Position numbers and translations under genes: made by a program. The notes under the pieces were generated by a model. That model worked only from the letters and a program-made list of their open reading frames with translations, was not told the DNA's origin and ran no database searches. A DNA stretch of 64,000 nt, taken from the NCBI GenBank assembly GCA_026545225.1, contig CM048847.1, positions 10,348,501 to 10,412,500 of the forward strand. The letters are read 5' to 3'. Within the stretch, counting starts at the first letter, position 1. The number at the start of each line of letters is the position of its first letter. This document shows, in pieces, positions 31,706 through 43,472 of this stretch. This DNA is from Cornus controversa (taxonomy: Eukaryota > Streptophyta > Magnoliopsida > Cornales > Cornaceae).

Positions 31706-32870
31706 ATAAATTGATGGAGTTTTGGGTTATTTTTTAGAAAAAACATCAAAAACAGTTTGCAGAAGCATGGTTCATTAAAATAAAACCGAATCCTTTGATA
31801 TATGAAAGATTATACAAGCAACAAAATTTTTTCTCATGAACACGAAAATGATTAATTGGAATAAAAGGGATTCAAAGATCAAATACCTGACGGGAATAAT
31901 TTTCCATCCCCCTAGTCTTCAATAGTTGATGAGGCAATCAATCTCCCTTGGTGTACTGCCCCGTAAGAATCACCGCAATGACCCTTGAGGTTGATTCTCT
32001 AAAAACCTAGTTCTTGTGAAAGAACCCTAGGTTTTGTGAATTGATTTCTCTGTAAAATGTTACACCTGATATAGGAGAGAACATGTCATATTTATAGGAA
32101 ACTTTCACTCAAGTCAAGTCTTCATTTTCATATATGCAAGATATGATAAATCATATTTTCATATAAAAAGAAACTATATACATACTCTATATCTTATATT
32201 ATCTTATGGAAAATAATATATTATGTATATATTTAAATTATATATTAATATATATATTCGAGGATATTAATATATCCAATATATATTTATATAAAATTTC
32301 ACTTGTGCCCTTGACAAGTAATAAAATTACAAATGCCCCTATCACATTATAACAATTCACACTTAACAACCCAGTTAGTTTTAAATCGACCAAACGGGTT
32401 AGAAGTGAGGATCTTATTTAAGGGCCCAAACTCTTATTGGCTCTAATGGATTATAATTGGCCTGGTCATCCCATGACACTAAATTTCAATAATCCATTAA
32501 CCACAACTTAACTCTACAATATAAGTTTGGTTGCAATCCAACTCGAGAATGGTGGAACCATGCATTGTCTTTAAACCTTATGTTGCCTCAACACACAACA
32601 CCCATGTTAATTATATGAAATTACCCTCTATGCATAATTGGATATGTATGTATAAGTGCCCTTAATCCAAATCAATAATTGAATATTTATTAAGTCACTT
32701 GATTACTTTCTATTCAATCAATAAGCCTTTAATAAAATTTATGCACTTTACCAAGGTACATACCCATTTTATTAAACTCGATCCAAGCACTTGGGCTTAC
32801 CATTGATTAAACTTAATCAAGCCATAATGAACTTAGCTAGCATAGATGTAAATCTTGGGCCTTCCATACA
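31706..32870 (-). repeat. Copia-2 LTR, minus arm of the inverted pair
   Basis: Read on minus, it may start TGTATGGAAGGCCC at 32870, immediately after copia-2 RNase H coding sequence. It holds a CTATAAATA TATA box near 32090, then a transcribed-looking leader ending near 31720. The first 600 bp are the inverted partner of 31118-31705. The junction with coding sequence in the middle of RNase H shows a deletion or recombination, since a normal 3' LTR lies beyond the end of pol. Confidence 0.65.
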
Positions 32871-33574
32871 ATGATCTTCTAGAATCCTCATTTGATTGAA
32901 AATCAGAATCTGCATAACCAACTGGATTTAGCTCATCACCTTTATAGACAACCATATAATCCCTGATCCTTCTCAAATATGTGAGAACATTCTTGACCTC
33001 AGTCTAGTGATCTTGCCCAAGGTTAGACTAGAACATACTAACACCTCCCACTTCATAGCATATATCTGGTCTTGTACACAATATAACATATACGAGACTA
33101 CCTACTGCCGAAACATATGGTACATGCCTTATATCTTCTTTCTTTTCAGGCATCTTTAGACACTGAGCCTTAGAAAGAGATACTCCATGCCTGAAAGGTA
33201 AGAAACCATTCTTGAAGTTTTGCATAGGAAACCTAACCAGAATCTCATCAATATATACAGTTTTGGGATAAACTGATCATCATTTTCTTTTGATTACGCA
33301 TAACCTTAATCCCAAGGATGCAACTGATTTCTCCTAAGTCTTTCATGTCAAAATGACTAGACAGCCAAATTTTCATGATAATAATGCCCCTATATCATTC
33401 ACAATGAGTAAAATATCATCCATATAAATAATAAGAAAGATCACAACACTATAATGTACTTTCTTGTACACACAAAGCTCATCAATGTTTTGATCGGAAC
33501 TAAATGTCTTGTTTGCCTGATCAAAACAAATATTCCATCTCATAGATGCTTGCTTCAGTCCATAAATGGATATA
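32871..33574 (-). pseudogene. Copia-2 RT (3' part) and start of RNase H
   Basis: Minus-strand reading HISIYGLKQASMRWNICFDQ, then VIFLIIYMDDILLIVND (YMDD catalytic box, about 33410), then FPFRHGVSLSKAQCLKMPEK, VGSLVYVILCTRPDICYEVG and MVVYKGDELNPVGYADSDFQ. This is the RT/RNase H order of a TNT1-type copia element. Multiple frame changes are present, and RNase H stops at the LTR border near 32870. Confidence 0.85.
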
Positions 33575-33579
33575 TGCAA

Positions 33580-34216
33580 TGACGCCGGACAGAATAGTGA
33601 TTATTCTGTAGGCTAATGGCAACAGAAAATAAACAGAGAGAATGCACGAGAATTGCCCAAAAAACTCAGAGAAAAGTCTCTGGTATTCAATATTATTATT
33701 CAAAATCCAAAAGTGCTTCGAATCAACCCACAAGCTGGGTTATATAGCTGAACTTCGTCAACATTACCAAAAATAGCAAAAACCTAATATTCTTGCCAAA
33801 ATAAAATATGAAATAAAAGAAGAAAGTTGCTAGAATTCTGGCCCAAATCAAGCCCAGAATCTCTTCCTAATCAACAAAATAAATATTACCAAAAAAGGAA
33901 AGAAATAACTAAAATTAGGGATTCAGAGGGGAAAACAGTGGATTTTGGCCTCGAAAAAAGACACACCCAGCTTTAGCTAGTGCCCATGACATGTGTGCCG
34001 AAACAAGCTTTCCGAATTGTGGTCATAAAGGCAATTCTGACACCCGTAGCCAAAGTTATGGCCAAAATACCGAAGCGCATCCAAAATTACCCTAATTGGG
34101 GACAAGGTCACGATTTCCTGCCATCTTTGCGCTAATCTGCCAATTCAAGGTATTTCAGTGCCATCAACGTGTCGTCTGACAGCTCAGCATCATCTGACTC
34201 GGATGCTCCTGCATCA
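33580..34216 (-). mobile_element. Solo LTR inside copia-2 RT, target-site duplication TGCAA
   Basis: On the minus strand the insert starts TGATGCAGGAG and ends CCGGCGTCA, so it has TG...CA ends. TGCAA is present at 33575-33579 and at 34217-34221 as a perfect 5-bp duplication. It interrupts the RT reading between VQEHLVCKL and HISIYGLKQ, which are adjacent in intact copia elements. At 637 bp with no internal region, it is a solo LTR left by recombination between two LTRs. Confidence 0.9.
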
Positions 34217-34221
34217 TGCAA

Positions 34222-34823
34222 CTTGCACACTAGGTGCTCCTGAACTTTCACCACAAACCAATCTAGTTGTTTTATATAGATGTCCTATTTTAATGTCATC
34301 TTGATATCCATTTGCCATATATTATTATCATAATGAGCACTTATGGCTAAAAGAGTATGATTAGGCTTTAGCATAGCTACCAGTGATAATGTCTCCTCAT
34401 AGTCAATCCCTTCATGTTAAGTAAAGCCATTGGCTACCAGCCTTGCCTTATATGTCTTAACATTTTTGTCTATTCCTATTTTCCTTTTGTAGACCCACTT
34501 GCATTCAATGAGTTTTATCCCAACAGGTGGTCCTACAAGTTCCCAGACTTAATTGGAATACATAGATTTAAATTTTGATTTCATGGTAACCTACCAATTT
34601 TCTACATCCAAATCATTGATGACCTCTTTGTAGTTCACAGGATCCAACTAATGTTTATTCAGAATAACCTTGTAAGATTCTCCCAAAAATATGTATCTGC
34701 CGGGTTGTCGTGAGACTCTTTCGCTACAGCGGGGCATAGGTATACTAGAAGATGAAGGTGTACTAGCAATAGTGCCTTGTGCTCCATCAGTCTTATTATC
34801 TATGATTGGTTCATCTACCACCG
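34222..34823 (-). pseudogene. Copia-2 integrase tail and RT (5' part)
   Basis: Minus-strand reading VSRQPGRYIFLGESYKVILN, then ELVGPPVGIKLIECKWVYKR, then KTYKARLVANGFT, then EGIDYEETLSLVAMLK and NIWQMDIKMTLK is the RT N-terminal half. Stops replace Gln or Trp codons in several places. It ends abruptly at about 34823, next to gypsy-2 protease on the opposite strand; copia-2 gag, protease and integrase core are missing. Confidence 0.8.
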
Positions 34824-34827
34824 TTTT

Positions 34828-35100
34828 AGGATATTGATAGATTCGGGTGGATCTCATTCATTCATATATGTTACATTTTCATGTGTTGTGGGGTTGGATG
34901 TGTCATCACTAGAGTCACCATTGTCCATTGATACGTCTGTTGGGGTAGATTTATCCTAGATAGAGTTTGTCGATCTTGTGAGATCGAGGTTGTTGGACAT
35001 TGGCTAATGTTCAACCTAGTGTTACTAGATATGGCTAGTTTTGATGTCATTCTAGGTATGGATTGACTATCTATGTTTAGAGCCACGATCAATTGTGTCC
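34828..35100 (+). pseudogene. Gypsy-2 aspartic protease remnant
   Basis: ILIDSGGSHSFIYVTFSCVV is the gypsy protease active-site region (DSGAS normally; DSGGS here). It is followed by LDVSSLESPLSIDTSVG and, after frame breaks, a MDWLSMFRA-type stretch whose Trp codon is a stop. The element is cut off upstream: no gag, PBS or 5' LTR precedes it. Confidence 0.8.
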
Positions 35101-35905
35101 ATAGAAAAGTGATGGTGTGTACACCGAAGGGTGACTATTTCTACTTTGTGGGAGAGCCTGATAATTTTTATATACCATCACTACAAAGTTTTGGTGTTTG
35201 GAACGAGATTGGATGTTTCTTGGGTAACTTGTTAGTTGAGGAAGATGAGGCTATGCCTCATGGAGGGTTTTCACCAGTAATTTGTGATTTCTTGAATGTG
35301 TTTCCGGGGGACTTGACCGAGTTACCTCTGAGATAGGAAGTAGTGTTCAGCATTGATCTTGCTCCTAGTACCACGCCTAGCTCTATGGCACCGTACCGTA
35401 TAGCACCGACAAAGTTGAAGGAGTTGAAAGATTATTTACAAGAATTGTTAGACAAGGGATTTGTACGGCCTAGTACATCGCCTTGGGGAGCTCTGATCCT
35501 ATTTGCTAAGAAAAAGGATGGATCTTTACGGTTGTGTGTAGACTATCAAAAATTGAACTAAGCAATGATCAAGAATGAGTATCATTTGCTAAGGATAGAT
35601 GACTTGTATGCTCAACTCAAGGGTTCAAGGTATTTTTTAAAGATCGACTTGAGGTCTGGGTATTACCAATTGAGAGTGAGGCATGAGTACATTCCAAAGA
35701 CTGCCTTTCAGAGTAGATATAAACACTATGAATTTCTAGTGATGCCATTTGGTTTGACGAACACACTGACGACATTTATGGACTTAATGAACGGAGTCTT
35801 TAGTGTTTACTTGGATAGATTTGTAGTGGTGTTTATGGATGATATTCTCAGGTACTCACCCTCTATAGAGGAATATGAGAGTCACTTAAAGACAGTGTTA
35901 TAAAT
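35101..35905 (+). pseudogene. Gypsy-2 reverse transcriptase
   Basis: Protein order: FLGNLLVEEDEAMPHGG, FLNVFPGDLTELPLR, then RT motifs [89 protein letters not shown] and [14 protein letters not shown] with the catalytic FMDD box near 35840. In-frame stops at 35334 (before EVVFSID) and 35559 (after YQKLN, Lys expected) break it. The level of conservation suggests moderate age. Confidence 0.9.
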
Positions 35906-36705
35906 TTTAAGGGAGCAGCATTTGGATGCCAAGTATGAAAAATGTGAATTTTGGCTAACAGAAGTTAAGGTCTTTGGACATGTAGTGTCGAAAGGAGGAG
36001 TTTCCCTGGATCTTTCTAAGGTCGAAGTAGTGATGAATTGGGAAAGGCTAAAGAACATATTTGAGATACGTAGTTTCTTGGGACTAAAGAATTACTATCG
36101 ACGCTTTGTGAAAGACTTTTCGAGCTTAGTGGTGCCTATGACTAAACTTACTCGTAAAGGAGTCAAGTTTGTGTGGAACGATGCCTGTGAATATGCAATT
36201 ATGGAATTGAAGAGTCGATTAACTAGTGTTCCAATATTGATAATTCCCAAATGTGGTTTAAGTTACGGGATCTATTGTGATGTTTCACAGGATGGGTTGG
36301 GATGTGTATTGATGCAAACCAAGAGGGTTGTTGCATATGGTTCCCAATATTTGAAGACACATAAGCAAAATTACCCCAACTCATGACTTGGAGTTAGCAA
36401 TAGTAATCTTTGCATTGAAAATGTGGAGGCATTACTTGTACGGAGAAAAGCTTGAGATTTTCTTCGATCGTAAAAGCTTGAAGTACCTTTTCACACAAAA
36501 GGACTTGAATATGAGACAATGGAGGTGGGTGGAGTACATTGAGGATTACAATTTTGATCTTCAATATCACCCAAGGAAGGCTAATGTGGTAGTCGATGCC
36601 TTATGTAGGAAATCACATGGTACCTTAGCAAGCATTGCCATCCGTGAGTCAAAAATGCTAGAAGTCATCTCAGAAATGGGATTGTATTTCAGTGAGGGGT
36701 GGTGA
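35906..36705 (+). pseudogene. Gypsy-2 RT thumb/RNase H
   Basis: KCEFWLTEVKVFGHVVSKGG, EIRSFLGLKNYYRRFVKDFS and [20 protein letters not shown] lead into RNase [19 protein letters not shown], then after a one-base insertion near 36383, [36 protein letters not shown] and HPRKANVVVDALCRKS. The usual DHKSLKY is DRKSLKY and ADALSR is VDALCR. The frameshift splits the domain. Confidence 0.9.
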
Positions 36706-37650
36706 ACCTGCACCTTTGTTCACTCTTATTGCTTAACCGACTCTAGAGAGTAGAGTGATTGAGGAACCGAGACAGGATAGTGAGATAAAGATATTTGCAC
36801 TCAAATTTTTGATGGTGAAGTGGTGGAGGGTTGGACAGTCCATTCTGATAGGGGTTTGAGGTTTAAAGAAAAAATGGTCGTACCATTGACTTGTAGGGAT
36901 GAGGTTCTTAGAGAGTGTCATTACTTTAAACTTGCTGTGCATAATGGTGGTACTAAGATGTATCATAATTTGTGTAGACAGTATTGGTGGAAGGGTATGA
37001 AAAAAAATGTTGCACAATTTGTGGCAAAGTGCCTCACTTGTCAACAAATGAAGGCCAAACATTAAAGACTGGCAGGGTTGTTACAACCATTACTAGTAAC
37101 TGTGTGGAAGTGGGAACATGTCACTATGGATTTTGTGATACGATTACCGGGGTCAAGGAAGTGTCATGATGCAGTTTGGGTCATTGTGGATAGATTGACC
37201 AAGGTGGCTCATTTCCACCCTATTCGAATGACTGATGATGTGGATACTCTCAGTCGGTTGGATATTGATCAGATTATAAAACTGCATATGGTACCCATTT
37301 CCATCATATCCGATAGAGACCCATGATTTACATCACGGTGTTGGCAAAGTTTTTAGATAGGACTTGATACAGACCTTTATTTTAGTATGACATTTCATTA
37401 GAGAATATGTTATGGGCATGTGTGCTTGATTTTTGTGGTAGTTGGGAGGATCACCTTCCATTGGTGAAGTTTGCATAAAATAATAGCTATCTAGCTAGTA
37501 TTGAGATAGCTCTATTTGAGGCATTGTATGGTAGGCCTTGTACGTCGCTTGTTTGTTGGACAGAGGTCGGTGAAATAGTGACTTTGGGGCTGGATATAGT
37601 CCGAAGACTACAGAAAAGATCAAGGTAATAAGGCAATGGTTACTTAGTAC
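36706..37650 (+). pseudogene. Gypsy-2 integrase
   Basis: The H2C2 zinc finger is readable as AVHNGGTKMYHNL then AKCLTCQQMKAKH (about 36925-37065). The core starts WKWEHVTMDFVIRLPGS with the first catalytic Asp and has SIISDRDP (second Asp) before a stop at 37324. Beyond that the frame is broken repeatedly, though IALFEALYGRPCTSLVCW-like sequence is still recognisable near 37510. Non-functional. Confidence 0.85.
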
Positions 37651-37689
37651 TCAGAGTCATGAAAAGAGTTATGCAAATAAGAGGCGGCG

Positions 37690-37959
37690 ACCTTTGACAT
37701 TTGAGGTGAGAGACCATGTTTTCCTTAAAGTCTCACTATAGAGAGGTTTGATGAGGTTTGGGCATAGTGGCAAGTTGACGCTATGATTTATCAATCATTT
37801 TGAGATTTTGGATTGTGTGGGTGAGGTTGCATATCGCTTGGCATTGCCACCGCAAATGTCAAGTGTGCACAATACTTTCAATATTTCCATGTTGAAAAAG
37901 TGTGAGCCGGATCCTTCATATGTTTTAGATTGGACATATCTTGCGGTGGAGGACGATAT
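37690..37959 (+). pseudogene. Gypsy-2 integrase C-terminal region, upstream part
   Basis: GEVAYRLALPPQMSSVHNTF, NISMLKKCEPDPSYVLDWTY and LAVEDDI match the GPY/F-to-chromodomain region of chromovirus integrases. The Sirevirus interrupts it directly after the GATAT at 37955-37959; the continuation is at 47816. Confidence 0.9.
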
Positions 37960-39383
37960 TGTTGACCCAAATGTTTTAACCAAAGGGCAATCTTGTAATT
38001 TTGATGATAACAAACCATTACTAACATTTACATTGAGTGATTGCTTAGAACAATCATCTATTCAAGAAAGCATTCACAATGAGGATAAAACATTCAAGAT
38101 GATATGAGCAAAATAATTCATCCCATTGAAATGAAGTTGACACATCAAGCTTGAAGAATCATGTCAATCAAAGAAGAATTCAGGTAGTTAGGAAATGGTG
38201 AGAATTTAGGTAATCTTGTAAAGCTTATTTGAATATCTTGCTAGAAGCTCAAATTCTCAAAAAATAAGTTTTTAAGATCATGTGCATATCATTCTTACAT
38301 TTCATAATGGTCTTTAGCCTCTTGAGAATAGGACTTGATCACATTGAATCACATCTTTTAAGTCCTTGAAGGTTTAGGCTTTGTTTGGATGTCAAAACTA
38401 AGTTTTTCAATGTTCAACATGTATCAATCGACTTATGCAATCCTATCACTCAACTAATAGAGACTGTGAGTTCTTGACATTCCCAGAGGGACAGACTAGT
38501 CGACTTATGAAAATGCATCAGTCGACTTATGCCTTGAAATGTTTTTTAAAAAAGTTTCCCTCAGTCAACTAAGCATCGTCTAACTTGGACAGAACTTTTT
38601 AGCCATTTGTAGAGGGGCAAATTAGTCGACTTATAGAATCTCATTAGTCGACTTATATTGTTTCAAAACTCATTTTTGCCTTAAAAATACTCATCAGTCA
38701 ACTAATGCTAAATGACCAATTGACTAATCTTACGAGAACAGATCTGAAATGACTAGTTGACTGTATTTAATGTTACCTAACCACCTCCAATAGCCATATT
38801 TTTGAAATTGACGTTATATATGAGTCTTGATCTGTATTTATGAGTAATATACACCAAGCATACACTTCTTGATCATCATTTACTCATCTCACCTACTTGA
38901 AACAAAGATTTGAGTTTCAAACTTGAGATTTATTTATTGCTATAGTTATGTGCGAAAACTTGAGCATTTATTCTTGAGAGATATTATCTATTGTACTCCA
39001 ATTTTCCTCTCATTCATTGTAAATGGTTGGTTTAAACCTTAGAAGACTAGGTGAAGGACTTCACTTAGCAAGAGAAGGAAGAAGCTTGTAAGCTTCATTG
39101 TAAAGGTTTGCTCTACACCCGAAAGGAGAAGCCTTAGTGGATTTGGGGAAATCTCAAGAGGGATCTTGAGTCGTGGAGTAGGGGATTCCAAATCATGCTA
39201 CATCTTGCGTTACTTGTGTTTGATGCTCTCTAACTCTCTCTTATATTTGTGCATCAATTTCATTTTAACTATTTCACTATTACTTTCATTTATATTTGTT
39301 CTTGCAATTTAAATTAGTGAAAAATTGTCATATTTTGCTATTGACCCTATTCACCCTCCTCTAGGGTCAATACTTGGGTAACA
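37960..39383 (+). repeat. Sirevirus 5' LTR
   Basis: Starts TGTTGACCCAAA, ends GGGTAACA two bases before the PBS. It contains a TTATATATGAG TATA-like motif near 38813 and, between 38420 and 38770, about ten variants of AGTCGACTTAT / ATTAGTCGACT. The second LTR has the same array. Confidence 0.95.
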
Positions 39384-39385
39384 AT

Positions 39386-39397
39386 TGGTATCAGAGC
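39386..39397 (+). other. Sirevirus primer-binding site
   Basis: TGGTATCAGAGC followed by TTGG is a perfect complement-type site for initiator methionine tRNA, placed two bases after the LTR. Confidence 0.95.
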
Positions 39398-39438
39398 TTG
39401 GACTCTTGAATAGGACTTAATCATCTTAGAGTTTGATC

Positions 39439-41064
39439 ATGGCAAACATGCAAGGACCATCTCATATAGAATGTCAATCCAACAATAGGCCATCTTGGTT
39501 TGATAGAACTGACTATAGCTATTGGTAACCTAGAATGATATGGTTTCTTCAATCTATTGACTACTAAGTCTGGGAAGTTGTTCGTGACAGACCCTTAGTT
39601 CCCATGAAAACTGTAGAAGGTCTAAGAGTTTCAAAAGATTTGCATGAATTTAATGACAATGATCGAAAACTTGTTTAAGTCAACGCCAAAGTCATTACAA
39701 ATTTGCATTGTGCTTTGAGCAAATCTGAATTCAATAGAATTTAGGCGTATAAATCCGCCAAAGAAATTTGGGACAAACTTGAAGTGACCTATGAAGGCAC
39801 TAAGCAAGTTAGAGCCACCAAAATGAGCATGTTAATTCGTGAGTATGAGCTCTTTAAGATGGAACCAAATGAAATCATTGGTGAGATGTTTACTAGATTC
39901 ACTAACATTATTAATAGTTTATCTCATCTGGGTAAGAATTAATCTACTTTCGACAATGTAGAGAAATTTCTTTGGTGCCTACCAAGTAGTTGGGATGTTA
40001 AGGCTACCGCTATCTCGGAAGCAAAAGATCTCGATTCATTAAGTCTTGAAGATCTCATGGGATCTCATGACTCATAAAATCAAGATGAAAAACTGTCAAG
40101 AAAAGCCCAAGCAAAAGAAGAGCATGGCTCTAAAGACTTTAATTCGAGAGGTCAATGAGGAAGATGATAAAGATGTTAGCGATAAAGAAGATGAACTTGC
40201 TCTCATCTCTAACAAGTTCAAAAAATTCATGGAAAAAGAACATCTCTTCAAGAAGAGACTTTTCAAGAGAAATGAGTTCAAATGTGAGTCAAGTAAAAAG
40301 GAACCACCTACTTGCTTTTATTATGGAAAGCCGGGACATTTCAAAGCCGATTACCCCAAGTACAAAAGAGATAAAGAAAATAAGAAAAAGAAAAAGGCAA
40401 TGAAGGCAACTTGGGATGATTTGGACTCAAGCGACTCGAATTGTGATGATGACGAAGTTGCCAACCTTTGTCTTATGGCAATCGAGGATGAGGTAGATTC
40501 AAATCTTGAACTTTCAATAGAGTCTTCTTTTTCTTATGATGAATTGCAAGATGTTTTTGAAGATTTGAATAAAGAACTTGAAAAGGTGATCTTGAAAAAC
40601 TCATCTCTTAAACAAAAAATCTCATTTCTTTCACTAGAACTTTCTAAAGTTCAAATGAAAAATGATTCTTTCAAGAAAGAGAGAGACATATTTTCAAAAG
40701 AAACTTCCTCAATTTATCTTCAAATTGAAAATGAAAATTTGAAGAAAGTTGTTGAGGATCAAATTGAGATTCTTGCAAAATTCACCAAGGGGAGAAAGAA
40801 CTTAACTATTCTCATTGGAAGACAAAGGTATGTTTATGACAAAGAAGGAATTGGGTATAATCCATATGATAAACAAAAGTCTTTGATCAAAAAACTCTTT
40901 TCTAAAAATGATAAGCTAAAATCTTTGAAGCACTTCTTTGTCAAAAGCTCTCATCTTAACCTTTTTGGTTCTATATGCAATCTTTTTAGGAGAAGTGGAC
41001 ATAAAATATTCTCTTGTCCTTTTAGAAAAATAAAGTTGACAAAAATGGTTTGGGTTCCAAAATG
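39439..41064 (+). pseudogene. Sirevirus Gag
   Basis: It starts MANMQGPSHIECQ at 39439 in frame 1, with stops at expected Trp, Gln or Lys codons. Motifs include SAKEIWDKLEVTYEGTKQVR, KMSMLIREYELFKMEPNEII and ATAISEAKDLDSLSLEDLMG. At about 40060 the reading shifts to a 339-codon open frame (HKIKMKNCQEKPKQKKSMAL and so on). The zinc knuckle is CFYYGKPGHFKADY, where two of the three Cys are Tyr, so it should not bind zinc. TWDDLDSSDSNCDDDEVANL and a long coiled coil (about residues 180-240 of the open frame) are typical of SIRE-type Gag. Confidence 0.9.
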
Positions 41065-41164
41065 AACATTTCCTATGATTGCTAACCCACTTGGACCAAA
41101 AATGGTTTGGGTATGAAAAGAAGTCATTTAAGCCTGCCTTGTAGGTATGCTTGAAATCCACCTC

Positions 41165-42400
41165 TAGCTCCAAGGACAAGTGGTTTCTTGATAGTGGTTG
41201 CTCAAGGCACATGACGGGAGATCGCTCCAAATTCTCATCTCTCAAGCTTATGATGGTGGAAACGTCACTTTTGGAGACAACTCTAAAGGTAAAATTGTTG
41301 GCATCGGGACCATAGGTATATCCTCTTCCTTATCTATTGATAATGTATTTCTTGTTATTGGCTTAAAGCTTAACTTGTTTAGCATTAGTCAACTATGTGA
41401 TAAGGGTTTCAATGTTGCATTTAGATCCGATCATTGCATTGTTGAAAAAGATGGTCATCAGATTTTTGTTGCACATAGAAATGGTAATTTGTACACGATC
41501 CTTTTATGTGAAATACTTGATCAAAATGTTAAATGCTTTATCTCCTCTAGTGACAATAGTTGGTTATGGCATAGAAGATTAGGACATGCAAGCGTGGACT
41601 TGATTTCAAAATTGTCAAAAAAGGATTTAGTCAAAGGCCTCCCAAAGATTAAGTTTGCTAAGGACAACTTGTGGTGCTTGCCAATTAGGCAAACAAATCA
41701 AGTCTTCCTTCAAAAGGAAGAAGGATATCACTATATCAAGACCTCTAGAATGACTCCATATGGACCTCTTCAGTCCGGATGGAATAGCTAGCTTAGGAGG
41801 AAAACTTTATGCATTTGTGATTGTGGATAATTCACTAGGCTTACTTGGGTATTCTTTCTTGCTTATAAGAATGAGACACATGTCATTTTCTCTAAGTTTT
41901 GTAGAAAAGTCCAAAATGAGAAAGAATTCAAAATTAAGAGCATTAGAAATGATAGAGGTAGATAATTTGATAACTGAGACATTGAAAAATTTTGTGATGA
42001 AAATGGTTATGATCATAATTTTTCCGCTCCTAGAACTCCTCAACAAAACGGGGTCGTTGAGAGGAAGAATAGATCCCTCCAAAAGATGGCTAGAACAATG
42101 CTCAATGAACATAAGTTGCCTAGATACTTTTGGGCCGAAGCCGTTAGCACCTCTTGCTATGTTATAAATAGAGTCATCATTAGAAAGAAGCTTGATAAGA
42201 CCCCCTATGAACTTTGGAATGGTCATAAGCCAAATATAGGGTACTTCAAGGTTTTTGGGTGCAAATGTTTTGTGTTGAATGACAAGGACAACTTAGGAAA
42301 ATTTGATGCTAAATCTGATGAAGGTGTTTTCCTAGGATACTCATCCAAAAGAAAAGCATATAGAGTTTTCAATAAGAGAACATTAGTGGTAGAATAATCA
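41165..42400 (+). pseudogene. Sirevirus protease and integrase
   Basis: KWFLDSGCSRHMTGDRSKFS near 41180 is the copia protease active site. A frame change near 41245 leads to YDGGNVTFGDNSKGKIVGIG. SWLWHRRLGHASVDLISKLS holds the integrase His pair; the CGACQLGK region is shifted by one base (read as WCLPIRQTN). MDLFSPDGIASLGGKLYAFV starts the core, followed by KMARTMLNEHKLPRYFWAEA and NIGYFKVFGCKCFVLNDKDN. At least four frame changes are needed to follow it. Confidence 0.9.
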
Positions 42401-43470
42401 ATACATGTAGTTTTTGATGAATCTCCTATACCTACCCCTAGGAAAGATTTGGATGATGAAGTGATTGAACTTGAAAAGAATGTTGACGGACTTACACTAG
42501 TTGAAAAACTAAAAGAGTCCACCATTGATGAGTCACAAGAAAATGCTTCTAAGGAGGAACACACTCAAAATAACATACATGACTCTCTTCCAAAAGGTCA
42601 AAGAGTCATTCCTTATCATCCACTTGACCAAGTTATAGGTGACCCTTCTAAAGGAGTTAGTACTAGATCCTCTCTTAGAGATATGTGTGATCATTTGGCC
42701 TTCGTGTCTCGAATAGAGCCACAGAATATTTATGAGGCTGAAAATGATGAGTCATGAATTTTAGCTATGCAAGAAGAACTAAACCAATTTGAAAGGAATT
42801 AAGTTTGAAATTTAGTTCCTAGACCCAAAGATCAAACTGTCATAGGAACCAAATGGGTTTATAGGAATAAAAAGGATGAGTCGGGAGTTATAATTAGAAA
42901 TAAGGCTAGATTAGTCACCCAAGGTTTCAACCAAGAAGAAGGGATTGATTATGAGGAAGCCTTTGCCCCCGTTGCTAGGTTAGAAGCAATTAGGATGTTA
43001 CTTGCATATGCATCCCATAAGAACTTCAAGCTATATCAAATGAATGTAAAAAGTACATTCTTGAATGGCTTTATAGAAGAGGAAGTCTATGTAGAACAAC
43101 CACTGGGTTTTGAGAGTCATGATCTTCTAAACCATGTTTTTAAATTGTCTAAAGCTTTATATGGTTTGAAACACGCTCCTAGAGCTTGGTATTAAAGATT
43201 AAGTGATTTTCTTCTAGAAAATGATTTTGTTAGAGAAAAAATAAACAACACTCTTTTTACAAAAATCATTGATAAGAATTTGTTGATCATTCAAATTTAC
43301 GTTGATGACATCATTTTGGATCAACGAATGAGAAGTTGTGCAAAGAATTTGCCTCAAGCATGCAAACGAATTTGAAATGAGCATGATGGGTGAACTTAAC
43401 TTCTTTCTAGGATTGCAAATTAAACAATCATTAGATGGTATATTCATTTGCTAATCTAAATATGTTAAAG
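42401..43470 (+). pseudogene. Sirevirus linker and reverse transcriptase
   Basis: The linker (42449-42757) is acidic with RSSLRDMCDHLAFVSRIEPQ. RT follows: [75 protein letters not shown] (stop after Tyr), then LLIIQIYVDDIILDQ with the YVDD catalytic box near 43300, then a frame change. Stops and shifts prevent a full enzyme. Confidence 0.9.
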
Positions 43471-43472
43471 AT

